Shown in pieces: positions 9,715 to 23,402 of a stretch of 64,000 bases of DNA. Location: positions 42,838,769 to 42,902,768 of the forward strand of contig CM017558.1 of NCBI GenBank assembly GCA_007844125.1, read 5' to 3'. The translations under genes were made by a program, and so were the position numbers. Within the stretch, counting starts at the first letter, position 1. Every line of letters begins with the position of its first letter. The notes beneath the pieces were generated by a model. The model saw nothing but the letters and a program-made list of their open reading frames with translations, was not told the origin of the DNA and made no database searches. The DNA comes from Sinonovacula constricta (taxonomy: Eukaryota; Mollusca; Bivalvia; Cardiida; Solecurtidae).

Positions 9715-12700
9715 CAGGAGGTTGATTGTAGACGTATACGGAGTTCACTTCTGCCATAATACAAGTAAGGGTAATTCGGAACACCTCGTCTATTTTATTT
9801 TTAAAAATTTACTTGTACTGAAATGACTGAAGATTATGCGAATGATGTACGCATGTTCGTTTATATATATCCAGACCAATATCTGCATATAAGGAGCAGT
9901 GTTTAGAAATTGAAGAGATTGTGGTTTTCATTTAAACAAGATCAGATCAGACCAATAAGGTTTTGGATATTTAATAAGACATGCCTTATATAATAAAGCT
10001 ATAACACTTATTAATATAGAATGAAAAGGCAATATAGATTCCTTAAATTTGCCCAGTGATGCTTCAAATGCAATCAGACGACCTAATAAATGTTTTAAAG
10101 AAAACTATCCTTTACTTTTTCTATTTGACAAACTATCCGTTGTTATATACAATATAGTTAGGCGGAAAGAACAAAGCGAAAGTAAGTCATCATTTTTTTT
10201 TATTTCGATCAAGGGTGCTTCTTTCCTTCATGAACACAGTAGTCGAAGAAGTAACATGATGATAGAGGGAGGCGTGGATGTTGTCTTGATTTTGTTAAGT
10301 TGGTCGTACATATTTCGGTGTCAGGGAACGTGTCAAGTGTATTAAGACAATGAGTTGATATTGCAAATTGTTTTTAAGATTTTGCTATCATTAACATTTT
10401 AAAATAAATTTCATGCAAAATTTACGACTTTCTACATTTCTTTCTCATGAGATTTTTACTAATTGCATCAAAACCACCGACTCTAATGGTTCATAAAACA
10501 TTGAGATGACCCCTAAATTCTATGCCCCGTCAGAAGTTGATAACAGTTAGGCGAAATACTTGAATTTCACTTCCTGATTTTTAAATTTAGATTATCTTTT
10601 CGACCACTTGTACTTTGCATAGTTGTTTCGTTTAGTCATATTATCATGAATACATGATACTTAAAGTAACTAAACTGTGCCAACTCCACTAAAAGTCCAA
10701 GGTCTCAACAAAATAGGACAGCCGGTCAAAAATGTTTTCCCATATCCTATACCAATTGGATTCACTGTAAAATGCAGTGTGATTTAAAAATATAACATGC
10801 AGTGAATACCCCGACACCGGACAAACAAGTTAATGAACCGTCCTTGTTATCTGAGGTTCAGTTGGGCAAATATACCATTTAATTGTACATATTGGACTCA
10901 ATTTAAGCCATATATAACTTATGAATTTTGAGGGCATTTTTTAAGAAATATGTTGTTAGTTGCCCAAAATGCCGAAAAGGTAAAAACAACAACAAAGCAG
11001 ATTAGACGTCAGAATATTTAATGATGTATCAATTATTATACTAATTTACCATAAATTATAAATTAACGACACTATTAACGGTTAATATATAAGCCACATA
11101 TGCGATGTTTTATACCCTCTGTAAATCATTTCACACGACCTAGAAAACTATACAGCTTTATCCTTAATGTATGTTAAGGTCAGGTTAATATCATCTATAT
11201 AGCCTTTACTTCCTTCTCCCTGCTATCAACAGTTAGTCAAATGATTGAGTAGCGCGCGATAATGGGGATTTCCCTCTGTTATCCAAACGTTGTGTGAATA
11301 GTCGATTTACATTCAGTTTACAACAGGGAAGTATGGATCTGTCTGGGGAAGTTTTTTGAAATATTTCTGTCATAACACGTCAACAAAATACAAACTTGGG
11401 TATTTTATCTATACGCTTATATACATTGAATTAAAACTCCTGTGATTAAGGCAATGACACATTACAAAGTAAAAACTTTATTTTAAAACAATAGTTTGCG
11501 AATGGACCTCGGAGTTTCATATCCCTCCATTGTCTACCACTGTTCCCGGCTGAAAACTTTTCGAATATATCAGGACTGTATAGGTCCAGATCAAACAGCT
11601 GTCGTATCAGGATATATACTTTTTCAACGTGTACAGTCTAGTCGTCATTTTATGATTGTTTTAGCACAGAAAAGCATGATGCAAGTAACATGCATATACA
11701 ACCGTAGGTAAAGTGCTTGGTGACGCCTTGACGAATTGAGCCAAGATTACAGGTATTGTACCTGTAACCTGCAGGTAACATCGCACTTCATGACCACGCT
11801 ATCTATACAAACAAAACAAAGGGCCTCTAACCTACAATACCTAGATCACAGACATTCAATAGCACATATTTTTTCTTCCTGCTCTCTGCCCCACGTCTCC
11901 CGCTGCGGCTTTATAAAGGTGCGAATATATTAAAGGCCTTACTGATATTGACATTGTTGGCAGGAAAGAAATGTTTTTCAGCGAGGATTGAATTGGATTG
12001 ATTGAAAACAATACAATGTCTTTTGTTAAAGATAACAAGAAGGAAGTTATTGTCGGTAGTGATTCAAATATTTAATGTTTTAAATAATATACCTAAGCCA
12101 ATCGCCTGCTATTTTTTATTACGATGACATGCTGGTAACCATTGACGACAACAAAAGAGCTTAAAATCGATGTATTTTATTAGCAATGTATCGCATTCCA
12201 TGTCGGTAGCATGGACGGGTATCCATGTCCTGCAGCTTGGAACACCTGGCCGTTACTTGCGATGGCTTGCTAAACTGGTACATTCAGTGACTGCTAGAGA
12301 TACTAGATTTATTATAACAAAAAACTTATTTTTACATTGGATTCTATTGAATAGCTTTATTCTTAGGAGAAGTCTACATATTGTTTACATTTGTGTATGA
12401 CCCTTTTATATTGGTGTAAGGCTGAAAGTGCTCGAAATGACATAAAGATAATTACTGAATGGAGACACATACTAGGTCATAAATTGACAGTTTTATCGAC
12501 AATACGAATCCTACAGAAGATAACCATTAATATAACGTTCGTTTGATTATTAAATATAATATAAGCACTTTGTCTCCCAGCTCTGTTGAAATGATAGGCG
12601 CGAGTATCAGGACCGCGGTAACCCTGACTACCACCTAACATGTCATAGCACCTCGGGGATATTGTTTAGCTGAACGACACTTGATTGTATGGGGTGCATG

Positions 12701-12955
12701 CCTACAGTTAAATGCATATACACACGTGACAATCTATATTGACTTTGCCTTCTCATGCTGTAATCATTAGTAATACACAACATGCACACCTGCTTATCTG
12801 CCAAGCAACCAGGTAAACAGATAACGTTGGGCTATCGCCAATACTTTCAGGATCATAATAATTGTGACATTTAAGTTTGCAAAAAGCCCTACACTTGTTT
12901 AAATACGAATTTAATATGTACATATTTTACAAATAAATTTATTCTTTTATGTTGT
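9715..12955. other. AT-rich sequence with no supported gene
   Basis: No tandem array or domain-like open frame is present. The frames at 10049-10345, 11496-11711, 11736-11933 and 12170-12400 have no recognisable content and no conserved-looking composition. A short perfect palindrome ACCTGCAGGT lies near 11766. Confidence 0.5.
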
Positions 12956-13025
12956 TCCTTCATCATCAGTATCCTCCTCCTACTCCTCCTCATAATCATC
13001 GTCACCATCATCAACATCAATCGTT
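12956..13025. repeat. Imperfect trinucleotide-rich tract (TCC/ATC)
   Basis: CATCATCAGTATCCTCCTCC, then TACTCCTCCTCATAATCATC and further CATC/AAC words form a short impure microsatellite. Confidence 0.7.
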
Positions 13026-13121
13026 CCGAATAATTAACAGCAGGTATGTCGAGGCATGAAGAACATTCGTACATGCTACAAAAACCTCTTATGAATTTTA
13101 CATGTAGAAATGAACGTTTTT

Positions 13122-13196
13122 TTTTTCCCGAGACACTAATGGTTTTGCCCTGACAATAATAGTTTTGTTTAGACAATAGCGGTTTCACATTGTCTA
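13122..13196. repeat. Three diverged copies of a unit of about 21 bp
   Basis: GACACTAATGGTTTTG, GACAATAATAGTTTTG and GACAATAGCGGTTTCA occur in a row with near-regular spacing. This is a small, old minisatellite. Confidence 0.5.
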
Positions 13197-13199
13197 TAT

Positions 13200-14454
13200 T
13201 GGTCTTTAGATGGCAGAGTCCTGGTGTAGGTCACTTTCATATTTTAAACAGTGACTGAAGTTCAAAGAACACTTTAATATACAATCGTCCACACTTTGTA
13301 CCAATATATACCTTTAGATTGTGCATAAAGTAGACCATTGACATCAGGACAATGCGCTGGTAACCATAAAGTGGTTCTACAAATAGAAACATATCAAGTG
13401 CAATTTTATCATGTCAGGGTGTTTATCCTTGTTTCTATATTGTCTGTCATGTGATTTAAAATAAGGCCAAGAATGGAGGAAATTTTGATCAGGTAAAAAT
13501 CGAGTATACTTGTAATATAGTCCTTGCAAAATCCTCTGCGTTGGCCAAGGACAGTATAAATATACAGTTATCGTTGAAAATGTTTCATATAGTACTTGTA
13601 TAATCTGATATGCACATGGTTTTATGACAGTTCTTAAGAAAAGCACCTTATATAGTGTGTAAAGTTTTTTGTCATAGAATAGTTAATAGGCAAAAATATA
13701 TTTTAAATGAAATGATTACTTTATGGCGACGTGTTTGTGTTGTTGTTTTGTATACACACAGTATAAAAGGCGCCATGTATATTTAACCTAACCCTACACC
13801 CGTTTATGGTTAACTTTGTTTCTTCGATTTGCATGGTATTTTTTAACTCTTTACATACGGTAATCCGTTTGGACAGAACATGCTGTGTATCAATAAGTGT
13901 GGATACTTGTACATATGCCATGTATGATATGTGGTACACTCGATATCTTGTACAATGTCGGGGTTTCCCATGCGGTATTTTGTTCGTTACATGATACGGC
14001 GTAACGTTACATGTATGCATACATGAGTCGGATACAGAATTCCCTACACAGAAACTGCGTCTGCTCTGTTAGTATTAGTTTCTGTTTTCTAAAGTGCATT
14101 AGACTGAATAATGAAGCATTGCTGTCAGACGACAATGTTGAATAGACGCTTTCATAAATAATGTATCTTGAAATATTGATTTTGTTCAAGGGCAATAATA
14201 ACGACAGTACACCTAGTCTGTTATCAAGATAAGGAAGACAATAAGGAACGTAACTTTGATCAGTTATTTTTGTTTTGAAGATGTTTTAATAGATTTTCTA
14301 TGTGATGAATACTGACTATATGTGTCTGTTTTGATAAGGCTTCTGTATTTAAAGATAAATACATAGAGCGTATGTCATGCTGATAATTTCGCTCTGTGCC
14401 AACAGGACCGGTTACGCCTGCGTGTAGCACACATCTGGTTGTTTATCTTGTGCT
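13200..14454. other. Unique AT-rich sequence, no gene seen
   Basis: Only short unsupported frames are present on both strands (for example 13377-13646, 13721-14020 and 14007-14195), without recognisable domains. The stretch leads directly into the 58-bp array. Confidence 0.5.
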
Positions 14455-17400
14455 ACATCGATCGGTCAGTCTGGGCTGGAGTCCATGCCAACAAGGCCAT
14501 AGAATGTCCCCAACATCAATCGGTCAGTCTGGGCTGGAGTCCATGCCAACAAGACCAGAGAATGTCCCCAACATCGATCGGTCAGTCTGGGCTGGAGTCC
14601 ATGCCAACAAGACCAAAGAATGTACCCAACATCGATCGGTCAGTCTGGGCTGGAGTCCATGCCAACAAGGCCAGGGAATGTCCCCAACATCGATCGGTCA
14701 GTCTGGGCTGGAGTCCATGCCAAGAAGGTCAGGGAATGTCCCCAACATCGATCGGTCAGTCTGGGCTGGAGTCCATGCCAAGAAGGCCAGGGAATGTCCC
14801 CAACACCGATCGGTCAGTCTGGGCTGGAGTCCATGCCAACAAGGCCAGGAAATGTCCCCAACATCGATCGGTCAGTCTGGGCTTGAGTCCATGCTAACAA
14901 GGCCAGGAAATGTCCCCAACATCGATCGGTCAGTCTGGGCTGGAGTCCATGCCAACAAGGCCAGGAAATGTCCCCAACATCGATCGGTCAGTCTGGGCTT
15001 GAGTCCATGCCAACAAGGCCAGAGAATGTACCCAACATCGATCGGTCAGTCTGGGCTGGAGTCCATGCCAACAAGGCCAGGGAATGTCCCCAACACCGAT
15101 CGGTCAGTCTGGGCTGGAGTACATGCCAACAAGGCCAGGGAATGTCCCCAACATCGATCGGTCAGTCTAGGATGGAGTCCATGCCAACAAGGCCAGGGAA
15201 TGTCCCCAACATCGATCGGTCAGTCTGGGCTGGAGTCCATGCCAACAAGGCCAGGGAATGTCCCCAACATCGATCGGTCAGTCTGGGCTGGAGTCCATGC
15301 CAACAAGGCCAGGGAATGTCCCCAACATCGATCGGTCAGTCTGGGCTGGAGTCCATGCCAACAAGGCCAGGGAATGTCCCCAACATCGATCGGTCAGTCT
15401 GGGCTGGAGTCCATGCCAACAAGGCCAGGGAATGTCCCCAACACCGATCGGTCATTCTGGGCTGGAGACCATGTCAACAAGGCCAGAGAATGTCCCCAAC
15501 ATCGATCGGTCAGTCTGGGATGGAGTCCAAGCCAACAAGGCCAGGGAATGTCCCCAACATCGATCGGTCAGTCTGGGCTGGAGTCCATGCCAACAAGGCC
15601 AGGGAATGTCCCCAACATCAATCGGTCAGTCTGGGCTGGAGTCCATGCCAACAAGGCCAGGAAATGTCCCCAACATCGATCGGTCAGTCTGGGATGGAGT
15701 CCATGCCAACAAGGCCAGGAAATGTCCCCAACATCGATCGGTCAGTCTGGGCTGGAATCCATGCCAACAAGGCCAGGAAATGTCCCCAACATCGATCGGT
15801 CAGTCTAGGCTGGAGTCCATGCCAACAAGGCCAGGGAATTTCCCCAACATCGATCGGTCAGTCTGGGCTGGAGTCCATGCCAACAAGACCAGAGAATGTC
15901 CCCAACATCGATCGGTCAGTCTGGGCTTGAGTCCATGCCAACAAGGCCAGATAATGTCCCCAACATCGATCGGTCAGTCTGGGCTGGAGTCCATGCCAAC
16001 AAGGCCAGGGAATGTCCCCAACATCGATCGGTCAGTCTGGGCTGGAGTCCATGCCAACAAGGCCAGGGAATGTCCCCAACATCGATCGGTCAGTCTGGGC
16101 TGGAGTCCATGCCAACAAGGCCAGGAAATGTCCCCAACATCGATCGGTCAGTCTAGGCTGGAGTCCATGCCAACAAGGCCAGGGAATGTCCCCAACATCG
16201 ATCGGTCAGTCTGGGCTAAAGTCCATGCCAACAAGGCCAGGGAATGTCCCCAACATCGATCGGTCAGTCTAGGCTGGAGTCCATGCCAACAAGGCCAGGG
16301 AATGTCCCCAACATCGATCGGTCAGTCTAGGCTGGAGTCCATGCTAACAAGGCCAGGAAATGTCCCCAACATCGATCGGTCAGTCTGGGCTGGAGTCCAT
16401 GCCAACAAGGCCAGAGAATGTCCCCAACATCGATCGGTCAGTCTGGGCTGGAGTCCATGCCAACAAGGCCAGAGAATGTCCCCAACATCGATCGGTCAGT
16501 CTGGGCTGGAGTCCATGCCAACAAGGCCAGGGAATGTCCCCAACATCGATCGGTCAGTCTGGGCTGGAGTCCATGCCAACAAGGCCAGGGAATGTCCCCA
16601 ACATCGATCGGTCAGTCTGGGCTGGAGTCCATGCCAACAAGGCCAGGGAATGTCCCCAACATCGATCGGTCAGTCTGGGCTGGAGTCCATGCCAACAAGG
16701 CCAGGGAATGTCCCCAACACCGATCGGTCATTCTGGGCTGGAGACCATGTCAACAAGGCCAGAGAATGTCCCCAACATCGATCGGTCAGTCTGGGATGGA
16801 GTCCAAGCCAACAAGGCCAGGGAATGTCCCCAACATCGATCGGTCAGTCTGGGCTGGAGTCCATGCCAACAAGGCCAGGGAATGTCCCCAACATCGATCG
16901 GTCAGTCTGGGCTGGAGTCCATGCCAACAAGGCCAGGGAATGTCTCCAACATCGATCGGTCAGTCTGGGCTAGAGTCCATGCCAACAAGGCCAGGGAATG
17001 TCCCCAACATCGATCGGTCAGTCTGGGCTGGAGTACATGCCAACAAGGCCAGATAATGTCCCCAACATCGATCGGTCAGTCTGGGCTGAAGTCCATGCCA
17101 ACAAGGCCAGGAAATGTCCCCAACATCGATCGGTCAGTCTGGGCTGGAGTCCATGCCAACAAGGCCAGATAATGTCCCCAACATCGATCGGTCAGTCTGG
17201 GCTGAAGTCCATGCCAACAAGGCCAGGAAATGTCCCCAACATCGATCGGTCAGTCTAGGCTTGAGTCCATGCCAACAAGGCCAGGAAATGTCCCCAACAT
17301 CGATCGGTCAGTCTGGGCTGGAGTCCATGCCAACAAGGCCAGGAAATGTCCCCAACATCGATCGGTCAGTCTAGGCTGGAGTCCATGCCAACAAGGCCAG

Positions 17401-19098
17401 GAAATGTCCCCAACATCGATCGGTCAGTCTGGGCTGGAGTCCATGCCAACAAGGCCAGGAAATGTCCCCAACATCGATCGGTCAGTCTAGGCTTGAGTCC
17501 ATGCCAACAAGGCCAGGAAATGTCCCCAACATCGATCGGTCAGTCTGGGCTGGAGTCCATGCCAACAAGGCCAGGGAATGTAACCAACATCGATCGGTCA
17601 GTCTGGGCTGGAGTCCATGCCAACAAGGCCAGATAATGTCCCCAACATCGATCGGTCAGTCTGGGCTGAAGTCCATGCCAACAAGGCCAGGAAATGTCCC
17701 CAACATCGATCGGTCAGTCTAGGCTTGAGTCCATGCCAACAAGGCCAGATAATGTCCCCAACATCGATCGGTCAGTCTGGGCTGAAGTCCATGCCAACAA
17801 GGCCAGGAAATGTCCCCAACATCGATCGGTCAGTCTGGGCTGGAGTCCATGCCAACAAGGCCAGATAATGTCCCCAACATCGATCGGTCAGTCTGGGCTG
17901 AAGTCCATGCCAACAAGGCCAGGAAATGTCCCCAACATCGATCGGTCAGTCTAGGCTTGAGTCCATGCCAACAAGGCCAGGAAATGTCCCCAACATCGAT
18001 CGGTCAGTCTGGGCTGAAGTCCATGCCAACAAGGCCAGATAATGTCCCCAACATCGATCGGTCAGTCTGGGCTGAAGTCCATGCCAACAAGGCCAGGAAA
18101 TGTCCCCAACATCGATCGGTCAGTCTAGGCTTGAGTCCATGCCAACAAGGCCAGGAAATGTCCCCAACATCGATCGGTCAGTCTGGGCTGAAGTCCATGC
18201 CAACAAGGCCAGGAAATGTCCCCAACATCGATTGGTCAGTCTAGGCTGGAGTCCATGCCAACAAGGCCAGGAAATGTCCCCAACACCGATCGGTCAGTCT
18301 GGGCTGGAGTCCATGCCAACAAGGCCAGGGAATGTCCCCAACATCGATCGGTCAGTCTGGGCTGGAGTCCATGCCAACAAGGCCAGAGAATGTCCCCAAC
18401 ATCGATCGGTCAGTCTGGGCTGGAGTCCATGCCAACAAGGCCAGGGAATGTCCCCAACATCGATCGGTCAGTCCGGGCTGAAGTCCATGCCAACAAGGCC
18501 AGGGAATGTCCCCAACATCGATCGGTCAGTCTGGGCTGGAGTCCATGCCAACAAGGCCAGGGAATGTCCCCAACATCGATCGGTCAGTCTAGGATGGAGT
18601 CCATGCCAACAAGGCCAGGGAATGTCCCCAACATCGATCGGTCAGTCTGGGCTGGAGTCCATGCCAACAAGGCCAGGGAATGTCCCCAACATCGATCGGT
18701 CAGTCGGGGATGGAGTCCATGCCAACAAGGCCAGGGAATGTCCCCAACATCGATCGGTCAGTCTGGGCTTGAGTCCATGCCAACAAGGCCAGGGAATGTC
18801 CCCAACATCGATCGGTCAGTCGGGGATGGAGTCCATGCCAACAAGGCCAGGGAATGTCCCCAACATCGATCGGTCAGTCTGGGCTGGAGTCCATGCCAAC
18901 AAGGCCAGGGAATGTCCCCAACACCGATCGGTCAGTCTGGGCTGGAGTCCATGCCAACAAGGCCAGGGAATGTCCCCAACACCGATCGGTCAGTCTGGGC
19001 TGGAGTCCATGCCAACAAGGCCAGGGAATGTCCCCAACATCGATCGGTCAGTCTGGACTGGAGTCCATGCCAACAAGGCCAGGGAATGTCCCCAACAT
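14455..19098. repeat. 58-bp GC-rich minisatellite array, about 80 copies
   Basis: Each unit runs CATCGATCGGTCAGTCTGG, then GCTGGAGTCCATGCCAACAA, then GGCCAGGGAATGTCCCCAA. The total of 4,644 bp is 80 units with almost no length variation. Point variants define subtypes: GGGAATG, GGAAATG, AGAGAATG and AGATAATG; TGGGCT versus TAGGCT or TGGGAT; and CACCGAT versus CATCGAT. The consensus contains no stop in any forward frame. Because 58 is not a multiple of three, all three forward frames give the same 58-residue repeat, with apparent proteins up to about 570 residues. Stops arise only from the TAGGCT and AGATAATG variants. The reverse strand carries a TGA in each unit. Composition contrasts with the AT-rich flanks. 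Confidence 0.97.
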
Positions 19099-22036
19099 TT
19101 CCACACAGAGCGACTCATATAACTCCAGACAATTCTCCCTTCCTTATGACAATTCTACAGCAACCACCACCATGTAATCTTCACTTCGCTTTTTTTTTCT
19201 AGACGTAAGTGGAAATAGCAGAACCAACCGAACATTATGGTCACATAGGGTTAAATAAGGCTCGCTGCAATTAAACAGATCGTACGTGGGAGAAAAAAAA
19301 TCGTACGTGGGAGAAAAGAATGTCGACGTAGTACTGGTATTTAAATCTCAAACAGAATACAAGCAGTGTTTTGCTAGCGAAACTACGCAAAATAAACACC
19401 TTGTTTGCGCAAACGTACATTTCTCTATGTTCCGCTTAAATGCAATGAACCATTATCTTCCGCCGTATAACAGCACATTTGCAGTTTACCTTGTTAAAGA
19501 CAATTTTATGTAAATAATTTTTCAGGATGCTTCAGTTTTTAGCGTGTTTTTTTATGTGAAATCTTTAAAATTGAGGAAGTACAGAGACATACATTACTTA
19601 TTTTCTTCTTTAAGATTCGTAATTTCCCTTAAGCAGGAACACTTTTTACGCCCCTCAAAATGTACAGTAGTGTAACATTTAGTTACAATTCGGTTTTCGG
19701 CATACTAACTGCACATTGAGGGATAAGTTCAGGTTCTGCCTTGCATATATTAAGACTACATGGTCTCAGTAGATTTATACCGACCTAGCATTAATATACT
19801 CAGTAATATACTGAATATTTTTATATCCTTTCTCCAAATGTCGGAATGTATTGCGGATTCGGTTATGCAATATCATTAGTTAACAACAATTGCAAATGTA
19901 TACGGCTGAAAGCAACATCAAACAATTAAACGTCAGCTAGCTCGTATATAATAAATGCATAATTAAGATTAGTAATTTTATACTGTGCAGTGCGATTTGA
20001 CAGGCGTCAGAATAGTTCGTACACTTCATTCATTTAAAGACATCTATTCCTGAGGAATTTCAAAGAATTCACATTTCAGTTAATAAATAAAATAACCCAG
20101 GAATGTTTTAATATAAAGGTAAGAGTTAGGCTTATTTATTTTATTATCTTTGAATTATAAATAACGCAGTCGTTAACTTTGTGTTCATGTTCAGAAACCC
20201 AAGAGGTAAATGCATTATATTCATTATAAGTCACACTGGCGGTAATTGACTTAAGTAACGCAGGCTGACCTTAATTACAGGAAAATAATATGCAGTGTAT
20301 TGCTATCATGGTATAGAAGGCGGTTACTGTACGTCCCACATTTCAATTACAACTATATGAAGCTGCATTTAAAGTAACAGCAACTGTGGCTTATTTCTCT
20401 GCTGACGTTTAAATGAATGGATCTGGCTTCCCGTGTCTATATAATAATTTACCGTATCATTGTTTGCTACGGAAGTAAACAGTGAAAGCAGACTGGGCTC
20501 CAATATACCAAACAAACAATCTGTAATGTGATATTTATTAAAAATACATGGACTTTCATACAGCTGTAAAAAGGTGCAAATAGAAGGCACGATATGAAAC
20601 ATACATATTATATCGGAATGAAAAACACTAATGTACAATTCTTCAAACACAACAGTATCGAAGTTATAGGCAATTTTACAGCCGCACCTACTTTTATAAG
20701 CTTATTTTGAAAACATTGTAATTTTAGAATTTATCGGACCAAACAACATAGACGATGTTTAGTCAATATTATGTTGACGATTATGAGGTTTTTTATACTG
20801 TCTGCGGTTATACGACTTGGGGATCAGATCTGAGACCATTCCTTATCCATATTCTCTTTTTAAATACGCATCGACCAAATGTGGTAAAAATATCGACGCC
20901 CAGCGTGGTCCTGGTGAATGTAGACCCCAGACAAATGTTTGGGGAGGATCCTCCAGCTCTCCGCATGTCAGCTGGAAGTTGTTCTGAGACCAGCCTTACA
21001 TCCATTCCGTGGCCATGTAGATCTAACTATATGGAAGGAAGCTGAAGTCAAATGCTCAGCTGTATCTGTCTATAATTGATTAGTATATAACAACTTGTCC
21101 TTACAAAGAAAACATTCCGACTGTTATAAATGACATCAGCTGACTTCAAGAAATAGTTATGATTGTTCACCGGTTATGTTTAGTGCTTTGGTAAAAGTGT
21201 AAAAGTTAATGAAAATAAACGGGTTAAAGATGGAAAAAAACACGGTGCAAAGCTGTGTCACTCACAAACATTTTTATCACTTGCATATTTTATCATGTTA
21301 CTCTTGAAAACGGTGTTAACAAGAAAGGTGAGATATAAAATGCAAGTAGCATTTAATAAAGTTACCGAAACATTTTACATCCACATCAATATACTTACAT
21401 TCCGATCATGAAAGCCAACAAAAGGTATATTTATTTAGAAAAAAAAGTAGCATACACACAACGGAATATGCCATACTGTCCAGAGATGTCGTCTATTTCA
21501 TTTACAGTTTCAGTCAGCACATGGGTACAGTAATCAGCACATTGAAAAGTTTAAAAAAAGAATTGCCTTTTTGACGTTCTAAGGTTTTGACGTGTTTAAC
21601 CCATTCATTAATGACTGCTTGGAAAGTGTAATCTTTACAGTGAAATGTGTTCCAAACAAGAATTTTATTCTTCTTCGTTCAAATGCACAATGAACATATC
21701 AAAGTAATGTTGTTTTATACTTTAAACTGCGTTACAAATTGTTGTTTGCCTGTAAATGAAACTCGACCTACTGTTGACGACTTGTGACCTTAAGATGTGT
21801 CGATCAGGACCTGACAGAGCCAAGCGGCAGCAACGATCTACAATATGTCTGTGTAACTTTAGAAATGAAACGACACAACCGTTTTAAGGAAACAAAAAAA
21901 AAACAAAAAAAGAAAACTTTACATAAAATGTACAAAAGTACAAATAGACAAACGTGTATAATTAACAAGCACAAAACTGTAACAATCTGCTAATAATTAC
22001 GTGCCTTTAAGCTGTATGAATAAAAATACAAATATA
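19099..22036. other. AT-rich sequence with no supported gene
   Basis: No array is present except the two-copy repeat at 19279. A frame beginning with ATG at 20755 runs 96 residues to 21045 across a patch that is somewhat richer in GC. It has no recognisable domain, and its antisense is also open. I treat it as unassigned. Confidence 0.5.
19279..19318. repeat. Two-copy 21-bp direct repeat
   Basis: ATCGTACGTGGGAGAAAA occurs twice in tandem, offset by 21 bp. Confidence 0.85.
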
Positions 22037-23402
22037 TTGGACCGTGTATCGTTTATAGATAAAGCACACAATGACATGGACCGTGTATTGTTTATAGATA
22101 AAGCACATAATGACATGGACCGTGTATTGTTTATAGATAAAGCACATAATGACATGGACCGTGTATTGTTTATAGATAAAGCACATAATGACATGGACCG
22201 TGTATTGTTTATAGATAAAGCACACAATGACATGGACCGTGTATTGTTTATAGATAAAGCACACAATGACATGGACCGTGTATTGTTTATAGATAAAGCA
22301 CACAATAACATGGACCGTGTATTGTTTATAGATAAAGCACATAATGACATGGACCGTGTATGGTTTATAGATAAAGCACATAATGACATGGACCGTGTAT
22401 TGTTTATAGATAAAGCACATAATGACATGGACCGTGTATTGTTTATAGATAAAGCACATAATGACATGGACCGTGTATTGTTTATAGATAAAGCACATAA
22501 TGACATGGACCGTGTATTGTTTATAGATAAAGCACATAATGACATGGACCGTGTATTGTTTATAGATAAAGCACATAATGACATGGACCGTGTATCGTTT
22601 ATAGATAAAGCACATAACGACATGGACCGTGTATTGTTTATAGATAAAACACACAATGACATGGACCGTGTATTGTTTATAGATAAAGCACATAATGACA
22701 TGGACCGTGTATTGTTTATAGATAAAGCACATAACGACATGGACCGTGTATTGTTTATAGATAAAGCACATAATGACATGGACCGTGTATTGTTTATAGA
22801 TAAAGCACATAATGACATGGACCGTGTATCGTTTATAGATAAAGCACATAACGACATGGACCGTGTATTGTTTATAGATAAAACACACAATGACATGGAC
22901 CGTGTATTGTTTATAGATAAAGCACATAATGACATGGACCGTGTATTGTTTATAGATAAAGCACATAACGACATGGACCGTGTAGTGTTTATAGATAAAG
23001 CACACAATAACATGGACCGTGTATTGTTTATAGATAAAGCACATAATGAAATGGACCGTGTATTGTTTATAGATAAAGCACATAATGACATGGACCGTGT
23101 ATTGTTTATAGATAAAGCACATAATGACATGGACCGTGTATTGTTTATAGATAAAGCACACAATAACATGAACCGTGTATTGTTTATAGATAAAGCACAT
23201 AATGCATGGACCGTGTATTGTTTATAGATAAAGCACACAATAACATGGACCGTGTATTGTTTATAGATAAAGCACATAATGACATGGGCCGTATATTGTT
23301 TATAGATAAAGCACATAATGACATGGACCGTGTATTGTTTATAGATAAAGCACATAATGACATGGACCGTGTATTGTTTATAGATAAAGCACATAATGAC
23401 AA
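22037..23402. repeat. 39-bp minisatellite array, 35 copies
   Basis: The unit is ATGGACCGTGTATTG, TTTATAGATAAAGC, then ACATAATGAC, 39 bp, or exactly 13 codons. The forward frame therefore gives a constant 13-residue repeat, MDRVLFIDKAHND, for about 400 residues until a one-base loss near 23200. Two reverse frames are also open. Common variants are ACATAA/ACACAA, AATGAC/AACGAC and TATTG/TATCG. A six-unit block with TATCG followed by AAACACAC occurs at 22591 and again 234 bp later. The frame has no upstream gene structure. An ATG near 22016 lies in AT-rich sequence. Confidence 0.97.

Noticed and set aside
14396..19202. Long forward open frames of 86-571 residues over the 58-bp repeat as real genes
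   Set aside because: All are the same stop-free unit read in different phases, starting and ending wherever a variant creates or removes a stop. There is no separate start context or flanking exon.
20755..21045. 96-residue ATG-started frame in a GC-richer patch
   Set aside because: No domain is recognised and the antisense strand is also open over much of it. It might be an exon, but nothing in the sequence decides it.
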